From positions 1 to 49,819 of the forward strand of contig JAFYAC010000051.1 in assembly GCA_017540905.1 (NCBI GenBank): 49,819 nt of DNA. The letters run 5' to 3'. Made by a program: the position numbers and the translations under genes. Position 1 is the stretch's first letter. Each line of letters starts with the position of its first letter. The DNA comes from Kiritimatiellia bacterium. Its GTDB lineage: Bacteria > Verrucomicrobiota > Kiritimatiellia > CAIQIC01 > Lenti-01. The notes under the pieces are model-generated. The model had not been told where the DNA came from. It did not search any database and saw nothing but the letters and a program-made list of their open reading frames with translations. Positions 1-7,471 of the stretch are shown in pieces.

Positions 1-1
1 C

Positions 2-1831
2 CCCGCCCCCGCCCCGTCCCCCGCCTCCACCCCCGCAGCATCCGAGTCTGGCAGTGGCCGCCCCGTCGGCCACTCCCCCGCGCTCCCCAACGACCCACCG
101 CAAACTTTTCACTCTTCGCTTTCCACTGTTCACTCGTCGCCCTCCCCACTCCTCGCCCACGTCGAATTCACCGCCGTCCCCCTTTCCGCGGCCCTGCGCC
201 TCATCGCCGACCAGTCCGGCGCCAACATCTCCGCCTCCGCCTCCACGGCGGCCGTCCCCGTCTCCATCTTCCTGCGCAACGTCCGGCCCGAGACCGCCGT
301 CGAGGAAATCTGCCGCGTCACCGGCCTCTGGTACCGCCACGACGCCGCCGCGGGCATCCTCCGCGTCACCACCATGGACGAATACGAAGAATCCCTCGCC
401 TCCTTCCGCGAAGAACAGACCGAGACCTACACCCTCCTCTACCCCAACGTCCTCGAAGTCGCCTCCGTCATCTACGGCCTCTACCCCGAGCGCGTCATGC
501 TCTCCCTCGGCGAAGAGCAGCTCCTCGACGGCGAAAAGGACGACATCGCCCGCCGCCTCGAACGCTTCAATCTCCTCGCCGACGGCGGCGGCTCCTCCTC
601 CTTCATGCGCATGACGCCGGGCACCCTCAACGCCTCCTCCTCCGGCACCGGCAGCTCCGGCACCATCGCCTTCAACGGCGGGCGCGTCACCGTCGTCCCT
701 CCCCTCGGGCGCCTGGCCCCGGCCGACGCCGCCCGCCTGGCCGACGCCGAGGCCGCGGCCCCCGAAACCTTCGACCGCACCCTGTCCGACTACCAGTCCC
801 GCACCGCCAACATCTTCGTCACCGTCTCCCCCAAGAACAGCATGCTCATGGTCCGCACCTCCGACGCCAAGGCCCTGGAGGACATCCGCGCCCTCGTCCG
901 CCGCCTCGACGTCCCGACCCCCATGGTCCTGCTCGAAGTCAAAGTCCTCGAACTCGCCCTCGACGACGGCTTCACCTCCTCCTTCGAGTACCAGTTCACC
1001 CAGGACTACAACACCACCGACCCCAAGCACCTGGCCACCACCGCCTACGGCTTCCCCGGCCTCGAACCCCTTTCCACCGACGGCCGCGCCGACTCCTTCA
1101 CCTTCCGCCTCCTCTCCTCCCACCTCCAGATGCGCATCCAGATGCTCGAAACCGAAGGCAAGGCCAAGACCCTCGCCACCCCCCTCCTCCTGACCGCCAA
1201 CAACGAAGTCTCCCGCCTGTTCATCGGCGAAGAGCGCCCCATGGTCCGCAACATCACCTCCCAGACCATCGCCAACGGCGACACCACCATCACCGTCCCC
1301 CAGACCGAATTCGACCTGCAGGCCGTCGGCACCATGCTCCTGATCACCCCGAACATCAACGCCGACCGCACCGTCACCCTGCGGCTCCTCCAGGAGAACT
1401 CCGACATCGTCAAGGACGGCGCCACCATCCCCATCTACTCCGCCACCGACGGCGGCATCATCCAGAAAGTCTCCATCGACGTCGTCTCCTCCCGTTCCAT
1501 CACCGGCACCTTCATCGCCAAGGACAACCTCGTCACGGCCGTCGGCGGCCTGGTGAAGGAAACCGAGACCCTCCAGGAATCCCGCATCCCGATCCTGGGC
1601 CGCATCCCCCTGCTCGGCTGGTTCTTCCGCTCCACCGAAAAAGTCACCCGCCGCACCGAACTCGTCGTCCTGATCCGCCCCCACGTCATCGCCACCCCCT
1701 CCGAATCCGCCCCCGCGACCCAATCCCTCCTCGACCGCCTCTCCGCGCACCCCGCCCGCGACGGCCGCCCCACCCTCACCCCCGTCCCCCCCACCGGCGC
1801 CCCCTCCCCCGCCCCCTCCCCCTGGCGCTGA
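2..1831 (+). CDS. Secretin (GspD/PilQ-type outer-membrane channel), 5' partial
   Basis: Outer-membrane multimeric channel protein of a type II secretion or type IV pilus-like machine. The frame is open from base 2 with no ATG, GTG or TTG before 374. The stretch just before the ATG at 374 (bases about 155-373) reads as a short secretin N-terminal domain (VEFTAVPLSAALRLIADQSG onward), so that ATG is internal and the true start lies left of the window. After a Ser/Pro-rich segment come the N0-like domain, an N1/N2-type region (VRRLDVPTPMVLLEVKVLEL) and the secretin core, with the hallmark RIPILGRIPLLGWFFRS followed by ELVVLIRPHVI. The last 35 residues are Pro-rich. 609 residues are visible. Family assignment is strong; which machine it serves cannot be told from here. 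Confidence 0.9.
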   Translation, partial: PAPAPSPASTPAASESGSGRPVGHSPALPNDPPQTFHSSLSTVHSSPSPLLAHVEFTAVPLSAALRLIADQSGANISASASTAAVPVSIFLRNVRPETAVEEICRVTGLWYRHDAAAGILRVTTMDEYEESLASFREEQTETYTLLYPNVLEVASVIYGLYPERVMLSLGEEQLLDGEKDDIARRLERFNLLADGGGSSSFMRMTPGTLNASSSGTGSSGTIAFNGGRVTVVPPLGRLAPADAARLADAEAAAPETFDRTLSDYQSRTANIFVTVSPKNSMLMVRTSDAKALEDIRALVRRLDVPTPMVLLEVKVLELALDDGFTSSFEYQFTQDYNTTDPKHLATTAYGFPGLEPLSTDGRADSFTFRLLSSHLQMRIQMLETEGKAKTLATPLLLTANNEVSRLFIGEERPMVRNITSQTIANGDTTITVPQTEFDLQAVGTMLLITPNINADRTVTLRLLQENSDIVKDGATIPIYSATDGGIIQKVSIDVVSSRSITGTFIAKDNLVTAVGGLVKETETLQESRIPILGRIPLLGWFFRSTEKVTRRTELVVLIRPHVIATPSESAPATQSLLDRLSAHPARDGRPTLTPVPPTGAPSPAPSPWR

Positions 1832-1860
1832 CCCGACCCGTCTTTCCCCCTCCCCCCTCC

Positions 1861-1953
1861 CATCTCCTCATCATCTTCCTCGCCGTCGTCGTCGGCTCCA
1901 TCGTCATCGCCCTCTTCATGCCCCTCGTCTCCATCATGGGCTCCCTCGCCGGC
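1861..1953 (+). pseudogene. Possible gspF 3' remnant
   Basis: Thirty nucleotides after the secretin stop, frame 1 reads a hydrophobic segment beginning HLLIIFLAVVVGSIVIALFM, followed by PLVSIMGSLAG. This closely resembles the last membrane helix and tail of GspF/PilC inner-membrane platform proteins, which often neighbour gspD. There is no start codon or rest of the gene upstream, and the frame runs on through the terminator without a prompt stop. It therefore looks like a decayed 3' end left by a deletion. The match rests on recall of the family C-terminus, and a chance hydrophobic reading is possible. Confidence 0.4.
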
Positions 1954-1976
1954 CGCCCCCCGCCCCGCCTCCCCCC

Positions 1977-2002
1977 AGGCCGCCCCTCCCGGGCGGCCTT
2001 TT
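1977..2002 (+). terminator. Rho-independent terminator after the secretin region
   Basis: Nine-base-pair stem AGGCCGCCC / GGGCGGCCT with a 5-nt loop, followed by TTTT. It lies 146 nt after the secretin stop and 24 nt after the gspF-like remnant. Confidence 0.8.
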
Positions 2003-2264
2003 CCGTCCCCAGCCCCTTCCCATTTGTATTTGCATTTGTGGACAATTGTGGACATTTGGAGTTTGTGGACATTCCCCCTCTGGGAGCGCGGGCGGCCCCT
2101 CCCGCTTCCCAAATACATTCCACCGCCTCTCTGGGAGGTGAGACTTCAAGTCGCGCCCCATCCCTTTCTCCCCTTTTGAAACCATTCCAAACAACAATTT
2201 GCAATGGTAATCACCATTCCAAATCATCATTCGGAAAAGCTTGACGCACCCTGTCCTTTCCCGC

Positions 2265-2396
2265 ATGCAGAAAACCCTCTCCGCCCCCCACGCCTTCCAG
2301 GTCGTGATGGACCTGCCCTACGCGGACGCCAATCCCTTCTCCCGTCCCGATCCCGTCATCGTCCCCGCCCGCACCCTCCTCTCCCAACTGCCCTGA
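2265..2396 (+). CDS. Doubtful small ORF (43 codons)
   Basis: Starts MQKTLSAPHAF and ends RTLLSQLP. It is preceded by TTGACG at 2241-2246, but the matching -10 position 17 bp later (CATGCA) overlaps the ATG. A transcript from that promoter would instead use GTG 2304 or ATG 2307 (about 29 residues). No family is recognised. It may be the remnant of a larger gene; codon use is like the neighbours. Confidence 0.25.
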   Translation: MQKTLSAPHAFQVVMDLPYADANPFSRPDPVIVPARTLLSQLP

Positions 2397-2479
2397 CCCC
2401 CTCCTTGGGAACGCGGGCTTCCATCCCTCGGTTCCTTCCCACCTTCTCCCCCCTCCTCCCGCCCCCCCTCTCCCCACTC

Positions 2480-2508
2480 GCGAGATTATGGAAAATATTG
2501 CCATTTCC
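2480..2508 (+). repeat. A+T-rich dispersed module (copy 1)
   Basis: Member of the family typified by TTTGCAATTACGGAAAAAC; here GAGATTATGGAAAATATTG followed by CCATTTCC. It stands out from GC-rich surroundings. Other copies are at 7344, 25770, 28826, 31811 (minus), 36524, 36903 (minus), 43131, 43301 (minus) and 49681. Confidence 0.5.
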
Positions 2509-2637
2509 ACCCATTTTCCCACATCCCTCCCCCATCAAAATCCCCCTCCCGTTCCCCTCCCTCACCCCCGCCGCCGCCCTCGGGCTGGGCGGCAGTCCCC
2601 TGCCCGCCGTGCGAAAACGGCACCCTGCCGCGCCACA

Positions 2638-2680
2638 TGTCCAAGTTTATGGCGCGGCTGAAAGCCGCACCTCCCAGCCG
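2638..2680 (-). repeat. GC-rich hairpin repeat, type A
   Basis: A 43-bp unit with core GGTGCGGCTTTCAGCCGCGCC (hairpin GCGGCTTTCAGCCGC). It is near-identical, in inverted orientation, to 43016-43058 including the flanking ACTTGGACA. Shorter copies are at 7251-7276, 7386-7432 and 43073-43123. Confidence 0.75.
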
Positions 2681-2683
2681 ATG

Positions 2684-2750
2684 GTCGCGCGGAAGCGCCC
2701 CCCGCCCGCCGCGCTCTCCACGGGGAGGGCCGCGCTTCGGTGCGTCCGCG
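2684..2750. repeat. GC-rich hairpin repeat, type B
   Basis: Two arms, GCGCGGAAGCGC and its GCGCTTC-containing partner, flank CGCTCTCCACGGGGAGGG. Related copies are at 2999-3040 (half), 25307-25373, 28572-28637 and 42865-42935. Confidence 0.7.
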
Positions 2751-2961
2751 GCGGGGAAGCGCCAGAGAGGGGCACGAAACAATGTGGCCGTCTTGGGAGG
2801 GCCGCGCTTTGTCGCGGCCGCGCGAACGTGGTGTTTCAGGCATGTCCATAGAGTGGTTGAAAATTGTGTATCCGTTCCGGAGCAGGCAAACTCCGATTTG
2901 TCTCCCTTTCCAATGCAACCACATTGTTTCTTAACCCGCTCTGAAGAGCCCTGCGGGCACC

Positions 2962-3040
2962 GGCCCGGACGAAGCCGGGCCCTCCCAGGAGGCGGCCCTC
3001 CGCGCTCTCCACGGGGAGGGACGCGCTTCCGCGCGTCCGC
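2962..3040. repeat. GC-rich repeats, type C plus half type B
   Basis: 2962-2986 contains GGCCCGGACGAAGCCGGGCC followed by CTCCC, identical to 42978-43002. 2999-3040 is the right half of a type B element. Confidence 0.7.
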
Positions 3041-3106
3041 GCCGGAAAAGTGGCGACACAATGGACCCTGGCCACACAATTGCTGAACTTCCGGCCAACC
3101 AAACTT

Positions 3107-3209
3107 TTTTCCAATCATTGGAAAACCGACGAAAATTTTTTTCCAATCATTGGAAAAACCGGCCAGATTTTTCCAACCATTGGAAAAAAATTTTCCAATC
3201 ATTGGAAAA
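3107..3209. repeat. Array of four 19-bp palindromes
   Basis: Copies of TTTTCCAATCATTGGAAAA begin at 3107, 3139, 3169 (central C for T: CCAACCATTGG) and 3191, spaced 32, 30 and 22 bp apart. Those spacings are close to three, three and two helical turns. The array lies about 270 bp before the DUF4139 start and 200 bp before its predicted promoter. Similar arrays are at 25242 and 47964. Perfect dyad symmetry and helical phasing suggest protein binding sites; this is inference. Confidence 0.85.
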
Positions 3210-3408
3210 CTTTTTCCGGGACCATTGCCCGGCGCGGAGGAGGTCTGGGCACAAAGGAGGGGAAGCCTGTCGTGGGCGATTGGAGCGTGCGAAGCACTTT
3301 CCCCCCTCCGAGAGGGGGGTGCCGCCCGGGCGGCGGGGGGAGTACTGCGGGTCGCCTGTGCAGGACATCCCGTGCTCACCCGAACAGGCCCTGCCGTGCC
3401 AAAAACGC

Positions 3409-3439
3409 TTGACGCGGGGGCGGCGCCGCGGAAAAGATT
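3409..3439 (+). promoter_or_regulatory. Predicted promoter of the DUF4139 gene
   Basis: TTGACG at 3409-3414 with a poor -10 (AAAGAT or AAGATT) 18-19 bp downstream, about 40 nt before the start at 3482. Confidence 0.45.
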
Positions 3440-3481
3440 CGCCCGGTGCCCGCGGTGGGCGCCGGAAAGCGAGGTTTCGGC

Positions 3482-4936
3482 ATGCAACGGATGGTCTTGG
3501 CATTGGCGGCAACCCTGGCCGCGGCCGCGGCGGCACGCGGCGGCGAGGTGGCGCTCACGGTCTACAACGGCGGATTCGCCTGCGTCCGCGAGGCCCGCGA
3601 ACTGGAGCTCATGGAAGGCGAAAACGCCCTCCGCCTCACCGACATGTCGGGTCAGCTCGAACCCGACTCCGTCGTCCTGCGCGAGACCGGGACGCTCCCA
3701 TTCGGCCTGGACATCCTCGAACAGCGCTACGTCAACGACCCCCTCACCCAGGAACGGATGCTCCGCGAGATGGAGGGCCGCGAGGTCCGCTTCCGCGTCA
3801 CCGACAAGGACAGCACCCACGAAGAAACCGGCACCCTCGTCCGCAGCGGCTGGAACCCCTCCGGGCGCTACGTCGGCGGCAACGGCATCGGCCCCATCGT
3901 CAAGATGCCCGACGGCGTCCGTTTCTCCCTTCCCGGCCAGCCCGTCTTCGACGGCGTGGACCCGGCGGCGTTCCTCAAGCCCTCGCTGGAGTGGGTTCTC
4001 CGGTCCGGCCGCGCGGGCAAGGCGCCGGTGGAAGTCTCCTACCTGACCGGCGGCCTCTCCTGGGAAGCCACCTACAACCTCGTCGCGCCCGGGGAAGGCG
4101 GCGACGAATTCGCCCTCTCCGGATGGGTCACCATCCGCAACGACAGCGGCAAGGACTATCCCGACGCCGACCTCAAGCTCATCGCCGGCGACGTCCACAA
4201 GGTCATGCCTCCGCGCAACGAGGAGTTCGTGGCATTCGGCGGGGGCTACGAATCGCCCCGGTTGGCAAAAGCCATGCCCCAGGAGCGCGCCTTCGACGAA
4301 TTCCACCTCTACACCCTCCCCCGCCGCACCACCCTCAAGACCGGCGAACTCAAGCAGATCGAATTCCTCCGCGCCGACGGCGTGAAAGGCGTCCGCCAAT
4401 ACGTCTACGAGCCCCTCCGCGGCTGGCACTGCCGGCACGGCGACACCGGCCGCACCTCCGGCCTCAACGACGAAAAGAAAGTCGGCGTCTTCATCGAAAT
4501 CCGCAACAGCGAAACCAATTCCCTCGGCGTCCCGCTCCCCGCGGGCAAGATGCGCCTCTACCGGCAGGACGCGGCGGACGGCCGCCCCGAATTCACGGGC
4601 GAAGACGCAATCGACCACACGCCCAAGGACGAATCCATCCGCCTGGCGGCCGGCTACGCCTTCGACCTCGCGGCCGAGCGCACCCAGACGGACTTCGACT
4701 TCCACTCCACCGCGCACGAACTCACCGAAAGCTACGAAATCAAGGTCCGCAACCACAAGGCGGCCCCCGTCGAAGTCCGCCTCGCCGAACACCTCTGGCG
4801 CTGGTCGAACTGGGAAATCACCGCGGAAACCGCCCCCCACGAAAAACCCGCCTCCGACCGCGCCGAATGGCTCCTCACCGTCCCCGCCGACGGCGAAGCC
4901 ACCCTCGCCTACACCGTCCACTACACCTGGGACTGA
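3482..4936 (+). CDS. Secreted DUF4139 domain-containing protein
   Basis: 484-residue exported protein of unknown function. I start at 3482 because MQRMVLALAATLAAAAAARG is a clean signal peptide with GCGAGG upstream; an in-frame ATG at 3446 would put 12 charged residues before it. The mature part opens EVALTVYNGGFACV, typical of DUF4139 proteins. It then has a beta-rich N-terminal part and a DUF4139 core (LTGGLSWEATYNLV near residues 190-205; SYEIKVRNHKAAPVEVRLAE near 415-435). These proteins sit in the periplasm or at the surface. It is convergent with the next gene, 9 bp between stops. No partner gene is evident. Confidence 0.85.
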   Translation: MQRMVLALAATLAAAAAARGGEVALTVYNGGFACVREARELELMEGENALRLTDMSGQLEPDSVVLRETGTLPFGLDILEQRYVNDPLTQERMLREMEGREVRFRVTDKDSTHEETGTLVRSGWNPSGRYVGGNGIGPIVKMPDGVRFSLPGQPVFDGVDPAAFLKPSLEWVLRSGRAGKAPVEVSYLTGGLSWEATYNLVAPGEGGDEFALSGWVTIRNDSGKDYPDADLKLIAGDVHKVMPPRNEEFVAFGGGYESPRLAKAMPQERAFDEFHLYTLPRRTTLKTGELKQIEFLRADGVKGVRQYVYEPLRGWHCRHGDTGRTSGLNDEKKVGVFIEIRNSETNSLGVPLPAGKMRLYRQDAADGRPEFTGEDAIDHTPKDESIRLAAGYAFDLAAERTQTDFDFHSTAHELTESYEIKVRNHKAAPVEVRLAEHLWRWSNWEITAETAPHEKPASDRAEWLLTVPADGEATLAYTVHYTWD

Positions 4937-4945
4937 CGCCCCCCG

Positions 4946-6184
4946 TTACCCGGGGAGGAGGGACGCGGCTTCGGCAAAGAGCGGCAGCACCGGCGCCGGG
5001 GCCAGGACGATGTGGTTGCCGAGGGGATCCGCGAGGAGGCGTTCCAGGGCCTCCGGGCTGGTGCGCACGAGGACCTGGGTGCGGCACTGGCCGTCGGCGT
5101 GCGTGTCGGCCACGATTTCGCCTTCGGCGCCCCACCAGCGCTCGAGCCGCGCGCCGCCGAGGCGGAGAAGGGTCGCGCGGCCGTGCGCGAACGTCCCGTC
5201 GATGCCCAGCCCCAGCCCGGATTCGAAGTGGGTCTTGAAGGAATAGGATTGGACGATCCCGAGCGGCACGGTGCAGTGGGCGAGCGCGATGGTCCCCTCC
5301 GCCGGACGGATGTCGGCGGGATTGGCCATCCACGCGGGGCGCCCCGTCAGGTGCCAGAGCCAGCGGAGCAGCAGGATGGACGGAACGTCGCCTTCGCACC
5401 CGGCGCTGATGCCTTCGTCGGCCAGCAGCGCCAGCGCCAGGCAGCCGGTGGCGGCGTCCTGGCGGACCCAGTCGAAGCAGCGGACCGTGAGGGCGGAGAG
5501 GCCGTGCTCTTGCGCGGCGGCCTTGAGGGCGCGGTACAGCGCGATGGAGCGGCGGTACGTCGCCTCTGGAACGCCGTCGCGCACCGCGGCCCCCTGCCAG
5601 GGCGCGAGTTCGGCGGGGGTCGGCGGGATGCCTTCTTCGCGCGCCATGCGCCCGCGGATTTCGTCGAGCGGTACGGGGACGAGCGTGGCGCCGAAACGGC
5701 TGCGCACAATTTCGGCCGCGTGCGAACTGGCCACGAGCCAGCCCGAGGGTTCGCCGACCTGGCCGATGCGCTCGGCGGCAAGCAACTGGTTGGCCCGGAG
5801 GGCGGCCGCCGTGCGGGCAATCGCGCCGAGGGCGTCCGCGTCGCCTTCCCCGTGCACGAGGTGGAGCCGCCCGGCGGCGCCGTCCTGGCGGAGGCGCGCC
5901 AGGATTTCGAGCGAGGCGGGCAGGGAGTTGTGGCCCGTGTGGGCGATGAGCAGGACGGGGCCGGCCCCGCCGGCGTCCCGCCACGCGGCGATGCGGCGGA
6001 GGACTTCTTCTTCGACGCCGCCGGTCTGCACGAACCAGAAGGGCACCGCGCCGGGGGGCGGCAGCGGCCCCTCCGCCGGCGCGCCGCCGAGGGCGCGGAG
6101 GGCTCGGTCGATGGCGCCGGTGGCGGCTTCGAGCGAGCGGGCGTCGTGCAGGGTGGATGCGACGGGAATGTACGTGAAGGACAT
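4946..6184 (-). CDS. L-fucose/L-arabinose isomerase-like protein
   Basis: 412-residue cytoplasmic protein resembling the FucI/AraA-like sugar isomerase superfamily. Visible landmarks are LLIAHTGHNSLPA near residue 75, a CEGDVPSILLLRWLWHLTG segment near 265-285 and a C-terminal WGAEGEIVADTHADGQCRTQ. Start chosen at 6184 (MSFTYIPVAST) with AGAGAGG upstream; longer readings extend into intergenic DNA. A TTGTCC-N17-TACACT promoter precedes it. It stands alone with no sugar kinase or aldolase nearby, so the substrate is unknown. The superfamily call is inferred from motif resemblance, not a search. Confidence 0.6.
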   Translation of the reverse strand: MSFTYIPVASTLHDARSLEAATGAIDRALRALGGAPAEGPLPPPGAVPFWFVQTGGVEEEVLRRIAAWRDAGGAGPVLLIAHTGHNSLPASLEILARLRQDGAAGRLHLVHGEGDADALGAIARTAAALRANQLLAAERIGQVGEPSGWLVASSHAAEIVRSRFGATLVPVPLDEIRGRMAREEGIPPTPAELAPWQGAAVRDGVPEATYRRSIALYRALKAAAQEHGLSALTVRCFDWVRQDAATGCLALALLADEGISAGCEGDVPSILLLRWLWHLTGRPAWMANPADIRPAEGTIALAHCTVPLGIVQSYSFKTHFESGLGLGIDGTFAHGRATLLRLGGARLERWWGAEGEIVADTHADGQCRTQVLVRTSPEALERLLADPLGNHIVLAPAPVLPLFAEAASLLPG

Positions 6185-6207
6185 GCTTACCTCTCTTTCC
6201 GTCCGGG

Positions 6208-6236
6208 AGTGTAGCGGATGCAAGGGGGTCGGACAA
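6208..6236 (-). promoter_or_regulatory. Predicted promoter of the isomerase-like gene
   Basis: On the minus strand TTGTCC (6236-6231), 17 bp, TACACT (6213-6208), about 24 nt before the start codon. Confidence 0.6.
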
Positions 6237-6279
6237 GCGCGGGAACCATGCCCGCCGCCGCAATGTGGGCCGTCCCGCC

Positions 6280-6308
6280 TTGACACTGCGGACCCGTTGG
6301 CGCAAACT
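6280..6308 (+). promoter_or_regulatory. Predicted promoter of the DUF2780 gene
   Basis: TTGACA at 6280-6285, 17 bp, CAAACT at 6303-6308. The start codon is 26 nt further, with GGAAAGGA between. Confidence 0.55.
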
Positions 6309-6334
6309 CGCGGCGTCAACGGAAAGGAACGCGC

Positions 6335-6727
6335 ATGGACGAACTGGTAAAAGCATTGGTTTCGCAGCTGGGCATCACGGACGACCAGGCCGCGAAAGGG
6401 TCCGGGCTGATCTTCAAGGCCGCCAAGGAACGCCTCGGCGGCGATTTCGCCAAGGTCGAAAACGCCATCCCCGACATCGGCAAGCTCATCAAGGCCGCGC
6501 CTTCCGGCTCCTCTTCCGGCGGCGGCCTCGGCGGCCTGCTCGGCGGCCTCGCTTCGGCCCTGGGCGGCAACTCCAACCTGGGCACCCTCGCTTCCCTCGC
6601 GGGTTCCTTCTCCTCCCTGAAGCTTTCGCCCGACATGGTCGGCAAGTTCGTCCCCGTCATCCTCGACACCCTCAAGTCCAAGGCCGGACCCGACATCCTC
6701 AAGCTCCTCGCCGGCGCCTTCAAGTAG
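6335..6727 (+). CDS. DUF2780 (VcgC/VcgE-like) protein
   Basis: 130 residues. An N-terminal helical part (MDELVKALVSQLGITDDQAA) leads to a Gly/Ser-rich low-complexity middle (residues about 52-75) and a C-terminal helical part ending GPDILKLLAGAFK. This matches DUF2780 proteins, which are small and of unknown role. A good AAGGA ribosome site lies 7 nt before the ATG. Transcribed alone from its own promoter; the following gene has its own as well. Confidence 0.7.
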   Translation: MDELVKALVSQLGITDDQAAKGSGLIFKAAKERLGGDFAKVENAIPDIGKLIKAAPSGSSSGGGLGGLLGGLASALGGNSNLGTLASLAGSFSSLKLSPDMVGKFVPVILDTLKSKAGPDILKLLAGAFK

Positions 6728-6777
6728 GATTTGCCGGGCGGGCCAACCTCCCGACTTCCATTCCCGCCCCCGCCGGG

Positions 6778-6805
6778 TTGCGTCCGGTGCGGGTCGTGGT
6801 AGAGT
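6778..6805 (+). promoter_or_regulatory. Predicted promoter, leaderless start for the C_GCAxxG protein
   Basis: TTGCGT at 6778-6783, 16 bp, TAGAGT at 6800-6805. The ATG at 6812 is 7 nt past the -10, where transcription would begin, and no Shine-Dalgarno site fits. Confidence 0.65.
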
Positions 6806-6811
6806 GGCGGT

Positions 6812-7234
6812 ATGGACACGATTTTTGGACAAGCATCGGACAGGCGGGCCGAACGGGCCGCTGAACTGAAAAAATCGGGCGCGGCCAACTGCTGCCAGGC
6901 GGTGGTGGAAGCGTTCGCGGACCTTCTGCCGGGGATGGACCCGGCGGCGCTGCACCGGCTCGGGGCCGGCTTCGCGGTCGGCATGGGCACGATGGAGGCC
7001 ACCTGCGGGGCCTTGGTCGGCGCGGGCTTGGTCGCGGGCTTGCTCGCCGACGGCAACGCGAAGGCCGTGAAGCTTGCGCGAGGGACGTTCGAGGGCTTCC
7101 GCGACAAGTGCGGCGCCACCGTCTGCGGTGACCTCAAGGGACGCAACGGCGGCCCGGTCCTCTGCGAGTGCGAGGACTGCTGCCGCAACGCCGTCCGCGC
7201 CCTCGAAGAAACCCTGGCCCAGTCCAAGAAATAA
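6812..7234 (+). CDS. C_GCAxxG_C_C family putative redox protein
   Basis: 140 residues with the cysteine layout of the C_GCAxxG_C_C family: NCCQAV near residue 26, GMGTMEATCGALVGA near 55-70, CGATVC near 97-102 and CECEDCC near 115-121. The family is thought to be redox-active or metal-binding; partners are unknown. Nine cysteines in a short cytoplasmic protein support the call. Start fixed by family length and by the leaderless promoter geometry. Downstream is a repeat-filled gap. Confidence 0.85.
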   Translation: MDTIFGQASDRRAERAAELKKSGAANCCQAVVEAFADLLPGMDPAALHRLGAGFAVGMGTMEATCGALVGAGLVAGLLADGNAKAVKLARGTFEGFRDKCGATVCGDLKGRNGGPVLCECEDCCRNAVRALEETLAQSKK

Positions 7235-7343
7235 CGCATCCGATTTTTGGGAGGTGCGGCTTTCAGCCGCGCCCTTGCGGATGGAGCGCGGGAGGACAAC
7301 GGGACAACCTGGACAACTCGGGGCACCTTGCGACCTGTTGTCT

Positions 7344-7366
7344 GATTATTGCGGAAAAACAGATGG
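7344..7366 (+). repeat. A+T-rich dispersed module (copy 2)
   Basis: GATTATTGCGGAAAAACAG, a member of the TTTGCAATTACGGAAAAAC family. An ATG follows within the module (ATGGAAAAGCG), but no gene follows. Confidence 0.4.
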
Positions 7367-7385
7367 AAAAGCGTGTGGATTCTGG

Positions 7386-7432
7386 GGGCGCGGCGCGGCT
7401 GGAAGCCGCACCTCCGGAAGTCGCGCGATGCT
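7386..7432 (-). repeat. GC-rich hairpin repeat, type A2
   Basis: On the minus strand GCGCGACTTCCGGAGGTGCG leads into GGCTTCCAGCCGCGCC. The same 45-bp unit is at 43073-43123 in plus orientation. Confidence 0.65.
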
Positions 7433-7471
7433 TGTCCAGAAGGTCTTGCGCCACTTCCGGGCGGCGAGTCC

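Larger units (their letters stand above)
1832..3481. other. Gene-poor gap built from repeats
   Basis: After the terminator this 1.6 kb stretch holds no convincing gene apart from a doubtful 43-codon frame. It contains a TTTGCAATTACGG-type A+T-rich module (2480-2508), GC-rich hairpin repeats (2638-2826 and 2962-3040), four A+T-rich palindromes (3107-3209) and a promoter for the DUF4139 gene. Confidence 0.7.

Noticed and set aside
374-1831. Start of the secretin at ATG 374
   Set aside because: The frame upstream encodes a recognisable secretin N-terminal domain back to about base 155 and stays open to the window edge.
3107-3209. Palindromes as ordinary Rho-independent terminators
   Set aside because: The stems are A+T-rich with almost no loop, they are repeated in phase, and one cluster lies at a gene start; a terminator would not need this spacing.
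2486-4921. Long minus-strand frame (811 codons) opposite the DUF4139 gene
   Set aside because: Composition shadow of high third-position GC; it spans palindromes and hairpin repeats and shows no domain, while the opposite strand has a signal peptide and DUF4139 core.
4946-6955. 669-residue reading of the isomerase-like gene
   Set aside because: The extra N-terminus is antisense to the DUF2780 and C_GCAxxG genes; the ATG at 6184 has a ribosome site and promoter.
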